A stretch of DNA of 64,000 nt, taken from Congeria kusceri (Eukaryota; Mollusca; Bivalvia; Myida; Dreissenidae). The stretch is taken from the NCBI GenBank assembly GCA_027627225.1, contig CM051029.1, positions 73,661,078 to 73,725,077 of the forward strand. The letters are read 5' to 3'. This document shows positions 23,041 through 34,924 of this stretch, piece after piece. The notes below the pieces were generated by a model. The model had not been told where the DNA came from, ran no database searches, and saw only the letters and a list, made by a program, of their open reading frames with translations. Position numbers and translations under genes: made by a program. Numbering within the stretch: the first letter of the stretch is position 1; each line of letters starts with the position of its first letter.

Positions 23041-24473
23041 ACAATAACAAACAAGAGGGCCATGATGGCCAAAAACGCTCACCTGAGAACTGGTACAGAT
23101 GAAGACCATACTGTTGTGACAGGTTTGAAAATTAAGGTATCTGAACAATACGCAGAGGGGGATAGGATAAATTTTGATTTAAAACATAGGTTAGTGCAAT
23201 CGTTTAGCCACTAAGCCATGAGTTGGGTAGTGGACGTGCGTTTTTGTTGCTAATGGTTCTCAAATCATTTTTATCGATATTCTTACCTGACCGTTTATCA
23301 TTTCGTCATTGACAATTCTCAAAAATGCAGAAACATTAGATTGTGATGTCTTTTTCGCAAACAGTTTTGGAGAACTTGGCTGTGCTATAAGGTAAAGTTT
23401 TGCTTTTTCTTTGATAATTTTTCTGAACACATCAATGTTGCATGTACAAGTAACTGCATGCAAGTCTTGCAACTGTTTATCAATCAATGCCATGGTCATG
23501 CGCAAACTATGTAAGCTTGGTCAACATTGAATCAAAAATCGTGTGTGCAAGCAAATCATTGATAACTTGTTGATGTTTTTTCCAAACACAAGGGGAAATG
23601 ACTCTGGTTTTTTTCTGGCCCGATCATGCTTATATTCGACTTCACCTATAGTCTTATGTTCATAGAGACTAACTGTACACGATTGGTGAATTTTTGATGA
23701 AAAATGAAGTCTCTATCCTGAATAATGTCCATTTTTGCTTATTTTTCCACAAACAAAGGGCAATAACTCTTGTGTTTCTGGTCCGATCTTGCTTATATTC
23801 TTCTTCACCTTTAATCTTATGGTCATAGACAAACTGTGCAAGATTGGTGAATTTTGGATGAAAAATGAAGTCTCAATCCTGTATAATGTCCATTTTTGCA
23901 TATTTTTTCACAAAGGGCAATAACTCTGGTGTTTCTGGTCCGATCTTGCTTATATTCGACTTCAACTGTAATCTCATAGCAATAGACAAACTGTGCAAGA
24001 TTGGTGAAGATTGGATGAAAAATGTTTCTCTCTATCCAAAATGACGGCCATTTTTTGTATATATAATAAACAAAGGGCAATAACGCTGGTGTTTGAAAAA
24101 CGATCTGGCCCATTTTTGATGTCTGCTGAGATCTGATGGTCATACACAAACTATGAAAGTTTGGTTAAGATTGGATAGAAAATAAAGTCTATACGTTGGA
24201 AAAGGGCACTTTTGCAATTTTTGCATGAAAAAGGGGCAATAACTCTGGTGTTACTGGTGTGATCTGACCCAATAACAATCCCATCCGAAATAGTATGGTC
24301 TTACACAAACTGTGCAAGTTAGGTCAAGATTGGATAAAAAATGTAGTCTTTATCGCGATAACGGTCCAAATTGTTGACGGCACGTTGACGACGGACGATA
24401 GACGACGGACGACGCCGGAGAGGTCCCCTATACCAATAGCTCACTGAGCACTACGTGCTCAGGTGAGCTAAAA
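23041..24473. mobile_element. Bivalve interspersed element with internal ~180 bp tandem units
   Basis: It begins AACAAGAGGGCCATGATGGC then CGCTCACCTGAG. It ends GAGCACTACGTGCTCAGGTG then AGCTAAAAATAAG, so the two ends share an inverted CTCACCTGAG motif. From about 23570 to 24370 there are 4-5 diverged units of about 160-180 bp carrying AAAGGGCAATAACTCTGGTG, GATCTTGCTTATATTCGACT and AAACTGTGCAAGATTGGTGA. The end has GACGACGGACGACGCCGGA. This layout is frequent in bivalve DNA. No transposase was seen, and ORFs here are by-products. Confidence 0.65.
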
Positions 24474-24499
24474 ATAAGTGTTGCATTAAAAGTGTGATT

Positions 24500-25832
24500 G
24501 AGTGTATATACATACGTTGGAGATCTTGACCTGTCTTGGGCCGCTTACCACTCTAAACAGTTGACAGGAATTTACACTGAACAACCAGTGGACATTTCTA
24601 CATTGCCTCCATTGTTAAAGGAACAAGCTGAATCTTGTGCCATGATTAAGCATTCAAAGACTATTTAAAAAAACAAACACATTAGCTAAAGTTCTAGGGC
24701 CAAACTCCTTTCATTGCATGTGATAAGCCTAGGTTTGCCATTGCATATGATAAGTCTAGGTTTGCCATTGCATATGATAAGTCTAGGATTGCCATTGCTT
24801 ATGATAAGTCTAGGTTTGCCATTGCATATGATAAGTCTAGGTCTGCCATTGCTTAACATATACATACATGTATACTGAATATGGCGAGACCACTTGTGCG
24901 AAAATTGCTTGGTAGTACTGTTAGGTGGACTACATGTACATGTAGAAATTGCAACTCTCAAGCCTCTCAAGACTCTTAGTGATTGGCTTGAGAACAGTGG
25001 TTGGACAAGTGCTCTTGAGCAGGCCAATGTGGCGTCTCCTGGTACAGCTGCTCACCTTTCTGAGAGCCTCCTATGTGGGAACACATCAAGTGACAGCAGC
25101 ACTGTTGTATTTTTTGATGGAGAAGGCACTCAGTGCATCAGAAGACGGTCATAGAAGTGCTCTTGATGTGTGGCGAACGCACTAGGAAAACATATATAGC
25201 TAATGTTTCTTTTCTGGTCAGTCACGCTATGATTTGAAGTCACTAGTGTAGTGTTCATGAAAGCTTAGGGGAACTTTGTTCTCTATATAGAAGCTCTTAG
25301 GCTCTTGTACCATAGTTCTTTGCTATGGACCATTCAAATTATGGTCGATGACTGGCTGTGCACATTCGTGAAATGTCTACATTTCACATAAGCAGCTGTT
25401 CAAGGAGAAAAATAAATTATCTATGTAAAACAAGACTGTTATCTTTTTTCCAGTTGGTCTGTTTCTTGCCAAGTCCGTAACGGCAACCTTGATAGTTTCT
25501 TTGGCCTTGAAAACACCGTGTTTCCATCATCTCTCTCACAACTGTTTAGTAATTTACGTATGGGGTCAATGTCTGACCTTGAAGAACATTTTCAGGTCAA
25601 ACTTGACGTCCCAGAGATTGATGCATTAACAGTAGATGGTGCTGTTTTTTCTCAGCCTACTGGTTGTCAGACATTTGAAGATAATGCAGACACCATTTTT
25701 ACACTATATCTTGGTCGCTCACCTCGGGTTTGTAGTGAACTTTTTCGCACAGCCTCTGCATGTCTCGAACAATGTCGACAGGAGACAACTCTGGGATGTC
25801 GTTTGCGCCCGCAACAATCGCAACGACCTTAG
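24500..25832 (+). pseudogene. Degenerate copy of a multicopy bivalve ORF family of unknown function
   Basis: Pieces in several frames line up, in order, with a large uncharacterised ORF family I know from bivalve genomes: WAAYHSKQLTGIYTEQPVD (24520), KHSK (24650), LLGGLHVHVEIA (24905), SDWLENSGW (24980), HQVTAALLYFLMEKA (25085), LDSFFGLENTVFPSSL (25490), FEDNADTIFTLYLGR (25672). Frameshifts, stops and a tandem repeat interrupt it, so it is dead. The family probably moves or spreads by duplication, but I do not know its function. The match is from memory of conserved spacing, not from a search. Confidence 0.55.
24710..24855. repeat. 27 bp tandem repeat, about 5 copies
   Basis: Units of TGCCATTGCATATGATAAGT followed by CTAGGTT, with small changes (GCTTATG, GGATTG, GGTCTG), at 27 bp spacing. 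It splits the pseudogene between its first and second conserved blocks. Confidence 0.88.
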
Positions 25833-26569
25833 GTATTATAAATCGAATTCAAAATTAGCACACGTATTTAAATTACAATGTACTCTTGCATTTGTGTGCA
25901 CAATAAAGCTGCCGTTAGATTGTAAAATAATAACATTACTGTTACGTGAAATTAAGATCATTACGTCCGATTAGGATACGTGAAATCTGAAAACCCATGT
26001 AAGTGTTCATTTTTAATTGCTAACTCTGCCTATGGTCATAATTCACGTAATCATCATCAGCAGCAGACCATTATCATCATCCGGATGATAATAATAATAA
26101 TAATAATATTATTATTAATAAAACGTCATCATCATCATAATCTTTTATTACTTAAATAATCGCTATTCACGTCTATAACACCCATTCTCATCACTACCAA
26201 TTTTAACTGACAAGATAATCTAAACTAAAACGCACAAAGAATGCGGTATGCTGTATACTGACCTGTGCATCTGTCTGATTACATTTTGACAGTCTGCCTT
26301 GCCGCATGATTATCGATAACACTATCAGTGGTGTGTGACATTACACAAATGTATTGTGGGCATGAGCTAGTAAACCAGCAAACTCCTCGCAGCGGTTACC
26401 TCCCCTATCGGTTAACGGTAACCACTGCCATCACAATTTTATACATAATTGGACTTTGTATATATCGTTTGCAGTCAATAATAAAACAGAAAAAGAAAAT
26501 AACTAATTAAAACCATGAATAATATTTAGAAGATTTACATCGATCATCATCACGTGGTTTGTTGGTATC
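25833..26569. other. Intergenic; small ATC/AAT microsatellite only
   Basis: No gene was identified. About 26050-26150 is a compound microsatellite: CATCAT, GATAATAATAAT, ATTATTATT and CATCATCAT blocks. Confidence 0.5.
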
Positions 26570-28395
26570 CGGACAAAAGCCCCTTGCCAGGGTTCGTACA
26601 CAAAACATACCACAAAATTCCAGGAGTTTTCCAGGACAATAATGTTTAAAATCCAGGACCATTCAAACGTTAATACTGAGTCTTATCAGTGATCAGTAAT
26701 TGGAGATAAGCTTGAAATTATTTATTGTAGTGGCATGTTTCAGTCAAGTCCAATTATTCTTTAACAGGTTAGACAAATAAAATAAATCTCAGCAGTTACC
26801 TGCTAATTTTCTTCAAGTTTATTTATATTATTATAATTATAACTTTGTTTTTTTTTCCAATGTTAAAATTTGGCTTAAAGAAATAAATTTATTACAACCA
26901 AACAAAATTAAATTTACAAGATAATTTATACTTACAACATAATCAGATTCTATCTTACCGTTACCGTGGCTTTTCACTGCACTTTCTCCCATGTTGCCAA
27001 TGTCTATTGATTTTCCACAGGCAGTGCAAAAAGCAGCATGTCGGTCTTACTGTTCTTTTTGAAGCCATTGTTTGTATTCATCAACTTGCAGCCAGGCATC
27101 ACTGAACACGCACTTTCCGCCAGGCATTTAAAAAAAAAATAGACCGATCGTCTGCTAGCGCGAAAACATGTTACATGCTTACCGGAAATGGTGAATGGTG
27201 AAGGGAGGTAACTCTGTTGAAGAACGTTATATTACATATGCGCAAATAAATTCCTTCATTGTTACATATAAAATATACAATGTTTGATTTCAATTTTCAC
27301 CATGACCAAGCTACTTTCTAATATATCACCATACATCGTTGGAAAGATAAGGCCATAACCTTTTGAAAAAACAGCATGTCAACAAATTCTATGTGTTGTA
27401 ACTCAAAATTTTTACCTTAGAATAAACACACCGGTTTTGACGGGCATCAAGGCTGCCATTTTGTGCATGAATACATGGGCCAAAAGTTAGGAAGCTGGGA
27501 ACCAATTATTTTAAAGTAGTGCCTAAAACTGTATTTTTTCTTATTTCTTACATATATACCTTTAAATTGATACCAAAACATATCATTTAAACTGTATTTT
27601 AAACAATCATATGCATTATACACTGAACCATATGTGTTTATTATCTAACTGACAGCATGTAACCCTGGGGATTAGACTTCCGATTTGGTGTAATTTGACC
27701 TAAAGTGAAAGTAGGCGTGAAGACGAGAACACGAAAAAAGAGAAAAAAAACTTGTATGTTTAATAATATGTTGTTGTGTTGTTTTTTTAAATTAATTACT
27801 AAACGTTAACATTACATTATTATGTTATCTGCAGAAATTCCAGGAGTATTCCAGGACTAAAATGAGATTTTTTGATTTTCAAGGAGTTTCAAGGGCCCTG
27901 GAAAACGTAAAACATTTTTCCAGGAGTTTCCAGGACCTGTACGAACCCTGCTTGCCCAAAAGCCCCTTGGTCTAAAAATGCACACGTGGACATAAGCCCC
28001 TTGGTATATTTGAAAGAGTGGACATAAGCCCCTTGGTAGCTTTTAACAGGGTGGACAAAAGCCCCTTGGTAAATATGACAGAGTGGTCAAAAACTCCTTG
28101 ATGAATTTAATGTTAATTATCACGTTTTGCAAGATTTTTCGTCTGTTTGTCAACAGTTAATTGCAATTAATATTTGTTCAATTTGATGGAATGGAATTTC
28201 CTATTGAAATACATACACACTATACAATATCAGAAAGTGGCTTTTGTCCACTATTTCATAATCATCAAGGGTCTTTTGTCCACCCTGTTAAATCTACCAG
28301 GGGGCTTATGTCCACTCTGTCAAATATAACAAAGGGCTTATGTCTATGTGTGCATTTTTAGACCAAGGGGCTTTTGGGCAAAGGGCTTTTGTACT
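26570..28395. mobile_element. Foldback element with ACAAAAGCCCCTTGG arms, interrupted by a TIR transposon
   Basis: The left arm, in two parts (26571-26587 and 27951-28110), repeats GTGGACATAAGCCCCTTGGT at about 40-45 bp spacing. The right arm (28230-28395) carries the reverse complement (AGGGGCTTATGTCCACTCTG), including the same outer CAAAAGCCC...CAAAAGCCC pair. Removing 26588-27950 and one copy of CTTGC rejoins CCCCTTGC with CCAAAAGCC. That matches the uninterrupted right arm (GGCTTTTGGGCAAAGGG). No coding. Outer termini are approximate. Confidence 0.75.
26588..27950. mobile_element. Non-autonomous TIR transposon with CAGGGTTCGTACA ends, hAT-like
   Basis: The ends are CAGGGTTCGTACA and TGTACGAACCCTG, exact inverted repeats. 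The subterminal regions repeat TTCCAGGAGTTTTCCAGGAC-type motifs in inverted and direct form. CTTGC is present on both sides (26583-26587 and 27951-27955), a 5 bp target duplication. hAT elements normally make 8 bp, so family assignment is tentative. No transposase ORF is seen in 1363 bp. It is nested in the foldback element above. Confidence 0.72.
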
Positions 28396-29540
28396 ACACC
28401 CGGTTTGTTATGACGGCAGGGATTTGATTAGAGCTATGCTCTGAACCAGTCAAATCTCTGCACGGAGGATGGTGAACCAGCTACCCGTCTATGACAAATT
28501 ATCAAGTCAAAACAAAGATCTATATTATTTGTCACAATGTATGTTATTCTATTAAGTTTTTAATAGTATCAAATATTGTAACATACGTAAATTGTATAAC
28601 ATATTGTAATATTGTAAGTCATTATTTCCAACCATTAAATGATTGTAACTGGTATAATGTTCGCCATTGAAACTACCTACATTTATTACTATTTTGAAAA
28701 CAAATGATGATCGATAATATTACTAATAATACTAATAAGAAATTTAATATTTTGTTCCTGTCCAGTGAAGATATATCACCATAAAATTAAATAATGTAAC
28801 ACTAACATCACTAAGCATTAATAGATTTCTGCACTGTGCTATATATATCTTCTTCGATCCTAACATTAACGGCAGAGGTATTTGCTATTTATGACTATTT
28901 ATTGCAGCATAGAATAATAATAATAATAATAATGATAATAATATAAAAATAGCAGTTACTAACCGAATATGATGGAACGAGGTCAAAGATAAATTCCTTA
29001 CTACACAGATCCAATATTTTGAATCCAGGAAGACAATTTTGTAATATTATTACCAGTCAAGTACTGATGCATGTACTTGACCTGGCTGTGTCCAAATATT
29101 ACCGCCATTTCACAGTTTACAAAAACACACACAAAACATAAACACACACAAATCACAATAGCGGTAATGTAACGACTCGCACCAGTAACGACTCGCCCCA
29201 TATGTATAACGATCAAATGTGATTGTTGGAATCTGTTATATTTTGATGTTTTGCAGCCTAATTTGAGTGTATATTAACGTGTAAACGAATAAATATGGTA
29301 TAATAAGACGATGTGATATAATTGTGTAATATCATTGTCCTTTTACACCACGTATTACTGCTTCTTCCGGAGATGCACGACGATGATCTGGCATTTGTAC
29401 TATATGATGCTAGGTCTTGAAATATTGTCAACAAGGGATTTAGTTGAAAATTGTATTTACTTCATTTCATCGTGCCTCAGAAAGTTGCAATTCTGTTGCT
29501 CTGGTGAACACTCAATCATGTAATTGTTTTGTGATTAATT

Positions 29541-29750
29541 CTGGGCTAAGTGTGAGGTTCGGCATGCCTTTAAACCGGTTTAAACCCCCAATGATTTGCA
29601 TCGAATGTTCCAAGGCGGTGACCCCAGTTGTGATCATTTTTATGTTGTGTGTTGTTTTGTATGTAATGTCCTGTGTTGTATAGGCATTTGGTCACTTGCC
29701 TCAAATAAAGGACCAATGGAAGGTAATAAGGGTTTCTCTCCTGATGATGT
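29541..29750 (+). repeat. Dispersed repeat ending in TTGCCTCAAATAAA (best copy)
   Basis: Contains GAGGTTCGGCATGCCTTTAA, ACCGGTTTAAACCCCC and AAGGCGGTGACCCCAGTT, then TTGTATAGGCATTTGGTCAC and TTGCCTCAAATAAAGGACC. Related copies lie near 10199-10360 and, partly, 6880-7080 and 13600-13650. All have the same orientation, as expected for a family with a shared 3' end. Confidence 0.55.
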
Positions 29751-30479
29751 CTTTGGAGTTTCATTATTCCTATATCCTATATATCAGATGCGTTTTCCTT
29801 CTATCTCTATATTGGCAGCGTTTTCCAACGATATCTATATTGGCTGCACGGCTGTGTTTTATACCCCTAAAACAAAGGCTGCATAGTGCAGGCTGCACTC
29901 ACAGCTGCGTGTTATACCGACCCTAATTGGAGTTTTCTGGAGAAAAAAACAACATGATAAAGCGTCTTTTAAAATTATGCAGTATGTGTAAAAATAAGTA
30001 TATAAATATCTTGTAAAGTCATTACATAATATACAGTTTGTGTTAATTCTTTGGACATTATATCGTGTTTTGCAATCATGTATATATTTCACAGTTCCCT
30101 ATCAAATAAGGAGTAAAACGCCAGAGAGCGAAAGGGCGAAAGTTCCTATTTTCGATTGCCTCATACTGAAGCCATTGAAATGTGCACTGTAAAGCATAAC
30201 CTATAGCCACAACAGATAAAAACTATTTGTAATTTTAAAACTAACTCCGATTTACGAGTCAGTTTACACTTTTATTTCATTCTATGCATTTAACAATCAT
30301 GCATACTAAACAGAAGATGCAAGTAAAGAAGTATACCAGTACAATAACATTGTGTTATGGGATAGAGACACATTGTTGGTAAAGTTATTTGTTACAGCAT
30401 ACTTCTACAGTACAATGTTCATGTGTTTCACAGATTTTTCGATTTGCGTGTAATGACACTAGTATTAATTCTAACATGA

Positions 30480-30760
30480 GGCGAGAATAGTTTTCTATAG
30501 ACAAAGAACACAATTCACAATTGTTAAACTACCAATAAACGACCTGAAAAAATAGTTCCCAAACTGTAAACATAGTTCGCATTGAAATTGTAGAAAATGT
30601 TGTCAGGTCATGTAAGAATCGAAATAATTTTCACATTATCTTCACTTATCGGCTAATAAACACTAATAACACCCTCGTGGTTTAATTTATATGCATCAGA
30701 ACTCCAAATGGTTGTTTATTAGCTGATAAGCAACTGTAAATCGAAAACTCCCTAATCACA
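30480..30760 (+). repeat. Dispersed repeat, copy 2 (GTTTATTRGCYGATAARCAA family)
   Basis: Collinear with 18480-18860: TTTTCTATAGACAAAG, AATTGTTAAACT, GAATCGAAATAATTTT, CCTCGTGGTTTAATTTATAT and GTTTATTAGCTGATAAGCAA. Confidence 0.5.
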
Positions 30761-32060
30761 AAATTTCCCAAACAGTTATTCACACTTTTAATGTTTGCTA
30801 TGCCATTCTTGGCTTTGTTCCTTACCAATGCATTCTAAACATGAACAAAAGAAAACAAATAACATACCAGTTTATGCATGTCAGTCAACCCTTAAATAAT
30901 GATAACGCAAGCGGCCAGTGTCGAAACAGTAACAAAAAGAATATAATAGATTCTGTCATGAAATTACATAGACACACATATACGCATCAACTACTGTATA
31001 AAAAATGATACCTCACATAAATATAATAAAATGTTAAGTTCATTGTCAAAAGATAAAAACACAACGGAACTGTTAGTACTAGTTAAATATTATTTCATCT
31101 GTATTATACGTTTACTCTTTTCTGGGAGAAAAAACACAATATATATGTAATTACTGCTTATAACTGCATGATGGTTAAAAAAATCACAAAACTCTATTTT
31201 TCAAAAATTTATAGTTACACCCTATTAAAAAGTGACTTCTTAAAACATACTGTCTTAGCTAAAACAGTAAATTGTCAGAGAGGTATAATTTCATGAACAA
31301 AATATTTATGTAAATGTTTTAAATCCATAGAATATAAAACAAAAATTGGTAAGTTTAGAAAAATATCTTACTTACAAAATTTACATTAAACATTAAGACA
31401 TTTACCCATATGTTAAACATATTTTGCTAATTTTCGGTTTTATATGACACATTACTGATTCTGTTTAACATGAAGAATTTCAAACAAACATTTCCCATTT
31501 TAAACCAGTTATTCATATATTACCAATGTATAGTACAATGACGTAGTTTTATTTAAAATACAAAAAACAACACAATATATTATGCTTGTTTTTATAAAGA
31601 CAAACAAAGTTAGTAAAAAATATTTGAAAAGAAATGAAACAATAGTGAATTTAACATTTTAGCATAGAAAAAATATTGCTCAGAATTTCAAATGCCTCCC
31701 GATTCAAACTTAAAATATATACGAACCTACAAATAAAAAATACTTAAACCAAGCATCATAACATGGACTGTAAAGGAATAGATTTAAAGGTTCAAAAACA
31801 AATCTAAATATTCAGCCATAATATAAGAAAAAACATAGAAAAATAAAACATAATTATTGTAAAAAGTAACTTCAATAAGAACGATAACAAAACTGTGCAC
31901 ATTCAACACAACAACCACATTCTGCCGGTCGCAAGTTTCAAGCACAGTGGCGTCATGACATCGTGACACATAGCCGAAAGCAGCCACACTGTGGTACTGT
32001 CAGTCACACAGATGAGTTTGCATCTCGATGGGACGATGATAACGATGATGTCTTATAAAT

Positions 32061-32316
32061 GAGACGTGTCGTTGGAAACCCGGGCTTAATGCATGTGTGT
32101 AAAGTGTCGTCCCCGATTAGCCGGTGCAGTTTGCACAGGCTAATCTGGGACGACACTTTTGCCTACAGTGGTTTTATGTTTGGAAGAGACTTCCTTGAAA
32201 CAGAAAATACCATAAAAGCGGAGTGTCATCCTGGATTAGCCTGTGCGGAATGCACGGCTAATCCGGGACAAAACTTTACGCACATGCATTAAGCCCGTTG
32301 TCCCACGACACGTCTC
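32061..32316 (+). mobile_element. MITE (GGATTAGCCTGTGC family), copy 1
   Basis: Ends GAGACGTGTCGTTGG / CCACGACACGTCTC are inverted. Each end region also folds on itself (GATTAGCCGGTGCAG / GCACAGGCTAATC). The core AAGAGACTTCCTTGAAACAG sits between. About 256 bp, non-coding. One of eight copies of this family between 32 and 61.4 kb. Confidence 0.88.
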
Positions 32317-32805
32317 AGATAAGTGATGATGATAACGATGATGTCTTATAAATAAGTGATGATGAGAGCGATGATCATGATGGCTGTAATGTCTGTCAGC
32401 GTTTGATAATCCCTGCTTTACAATCTGCAAAGAGAAATTAACATGCTAATTATGGTTTTATTTTCCAGATGACACAGGGGTTTAGCGTGAAATGATTGTA
32501 TCCGATATAGAAATTTTAAGCAGATACAACAGTTCCTAGCTTAACCCTAAAGTCTGTTGTTTTTATTGTCTAACATGAATGAAAAACTGTACATCTTTTT
32601 ACTTAGTGTGTATGTACGCTCTTTTATATCAATTAAATGAGTAGATGAAAGTGACACAATGACTCGAAAGCAGACAGATAAACATAAACCTGTCGAAGGA
32701 AAAACTAAACAATCGAATAAATCAACTACCGGTAATATGAGTGTCAGCTTTTGTATCGTTTATTACCGGTAGTGTTGTGTAACCTAAAACTTTTACTGAG
32801 TAAAA

Positions 32806-33593
32806 CAACTGTCCAGTCAATGTATATATATGTATTGGTTTTACAGCTGTACAGAAGAAACCAACTGTCCAGTCAATGTATATATATGTATTGGTTTTAC
32901 AGCTGTACAGAAGAAACCAACTGTCCAGTCAATGTATATATATGTATTGGTTTTACAGCTGTACAGAAGAAACCAACTGTCCAGTCAATGTATATATATG
33001 TATTGGTTTTACAGCTGTACAGAAGAAACCAACTGTCCAGTCAATGTATATATATGTATTGGTTTTACAGCTGTACAGAAGAAACCAACTGTCCAGTCAA
33101 TGTATATATATGTATTGGTTTTACAGCTGTACAGAAGAAACCAACTGTCCAGTCAATGTATATATATGTATTGGTTTTACAGCTGTAAAGAAGAAACCAA
33201 CTGTCCAGTCAATGTATATATATGTATTGGTTTTACAGCTGTACAGAAGAAACCAACTGTCCAGTCAATGTATATATATGTATTGGTTTTACAGCTGTAC
33301 AGAAGAAACCAACTGTCCAGTCAATGTATATATATGTATTGGTTTTACAGCTGTACAGAAGAAACCAACTGTCCAGTCAATGTATATATATGTATTGGTT
33401 TTACAGCTGTACAGAAGAAACCAACTGTCCAGTCAATGTATATATATGTATTGGTTTTACAGCTGTACAGAAGAAACCAACTGTCCAGTCAATGTATATA
33501 TATGTATTGGTTTTACAGCTGTACAGAAGAAACCAACTGTCCAGTCAATGTATATATATGTATTGGTTTTACAGCTGTACAGAAGAAAACTAG
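32806..33593 (+). repeat. 56 bp minisatellite, about 14 copies
   Basis: The unit starts CAACTGTCCAGTCAATGTAT and continues ATATATGTATTGGTTTTACAGCTGTACAGAAGAAAC in two parts. Copies are nearly identical (one C-to-A change at about 33187). Since 56 is not a multiple of 3 and the unit has no stop on the plus strand, all three plus-strand frames stay open over about 780 bp. The long ORFs are therefore not evidence of a gene. Each unit holds an acceptor-like TTTTACAG. Confidence 0.95.
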
Positions 33594-33772
33594 TAAGTGA
33601 TTAAAAAGTAGCAAATTATGCATTTTATAGTTCTCATTTACTTTTCTTACATCATAAATAAAAAAATAAGGTAATTAACTTTATTGGGTTACTTTAATCT
33701 ATGCCACTATGTCTGTTGTAGGATCATACATACACCCTTTAAAGGAAATACACTTCAAACAGTGTTCCAATA

Positions 33773-34032
33773 GAGGCATGTCAAGGGAAAACCGGTCTTA
33801 ATGCATGTGCGTAAAGTGTCGTCCCGGATTAGCCTGTGCAGTCCGCACAGGCTAATCCAGGATGGCACTTTCCGCCTACAGTGGATTTATATTTAGAAGA
33901 GACTTCCTTGAAACAGAAAATACCATAAAAGGGGAAAGTGCCGTCCTGGGTTAGCCTGTGCGGACTGCACAGGCTAATCGGGGACGACACTTTACGCACA
34001 TGCATAAGACCGGTTTTCTCACGACGCGCCTC
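33773..34032 (+). mobile_element. MITE (GGATTAGCCTGTGC family), copy 2
   Basis: Same structure as the copy at 32061: GAGGCATGTCAAGGG / CACGACGCGCCTC ends, two self-folding subterminal blocks, core AAGAGACTTCCTTGAAACAG in plus orientation. Confidence 0.88.
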
Positions 34033-34340
34033 AATTGTAATTCTCTCAACAGAATGCAGCTGAAAATAGACAATATTGACAGCTTGACTGCATACTGCAC
34101 AATGACATTTCTTTTTAATACACTTATGTCTGATATACAGGCAAATGCAAGAGACTTTAAATGATAAGGATTTTGTCTAAACTTTAAGATAATAGGAATT
34201 TGATAACAACCTTCAACAGCTTTAATGCGCAATATTCATAGGCCTATAGAGACTTGTTCACAGATTTTTTGTATTTTTGAAAAATGTCATTAAATGTCTT
34301 TACTGCAAAAACTTAAACAAATTGTTGAATAAATTTTTTT

Positions 34341-34414
34341 TACCATCGCCGGGACTCAAACCCCGGACCGTTGAGATAAAAAATCTCATGCGCTAACCAC
34401 TCGGCCATTCAGAT
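34341..34414 (-). other. tRNA-like sequence, probably SINE head or tRNA pseudogene
   Basis: On the minus strand, A box TGGCCGAGTGG and B box GGTTTGAGTCC are well formed, and the T stem CCGGG/CCCGG pairs. The acceptor stem does not pair (ATCTGAA against CGATGGT), so a working tRNA is unlikely. The A-box sequence is of the Leu/Ser type. Confidence 0.6.
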
Positions 34415-34924
34415 TTAAACATTCAGTTGTGTATTTTTAACGCTATGCAAGTGATGCATGTATTTTCCAAAATACCGATGAAAAGCGTTACACATCTTGA
34501 TTGATTATTATCCATAAACGAAGCGATATTTGTAATGTATTTCTTCGTCATAATTGTTATTTCACTTGTTTGTACATAATGTATAATTTTTTATTGGAAC
34601 CTATGAAAAATGTTTTGAAAATTGTCAATTTGCCAATCTGTGAACAGGTCCCATTAATATCAAGGAAGTACAAACAACACTGTGAAGTTTGCTGGGGCTT
34701 GTATTAATAAGGAATCCAGTTGAAACTATATTTTTTGGGGGGAAATTCTCAAATTTTATAAATGTATTCTCTGACAAAGAAATGCATTGCGTTAATATAT
34801 TGATACAGACCTTACAATATAATTCCAAGTGTTTTAATATTTAAATAAATTGCCATGCAAATGTTTCAAAGCGTGGTGTTTTAAACAGAATTCAAATGTC
34901 AACTTATTTTCAACTTAAAAGTTC

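Larger units (their letters stand above)
28396..32060. other. Intergenic, repeats only
   Basis: AT-rich, no supported gene. It contains an AAT microsatellite (about 28914-28950), dispersed repeats at 29541-29750 and 30480-30760, and a very AT-rich stretch to 32000 without recognisable structure. A short reverse ORF near 28960-29035 has a vague resemblance to a transposase end, too weak to call. Confidence 0.45.

Noticed and set aside
28960..29040. Possible hAT transposase fragment on the minus strand (FKILDLCSKEF)
   Set aside because: Resemblance to the LDPRFK motif is too short and lacks neighbouring support.
32751..33604. ORFs of 242-256 residues
   Set aside because: Same 56 bp unit read in three frames; low complexity in protein, no splice or start context.
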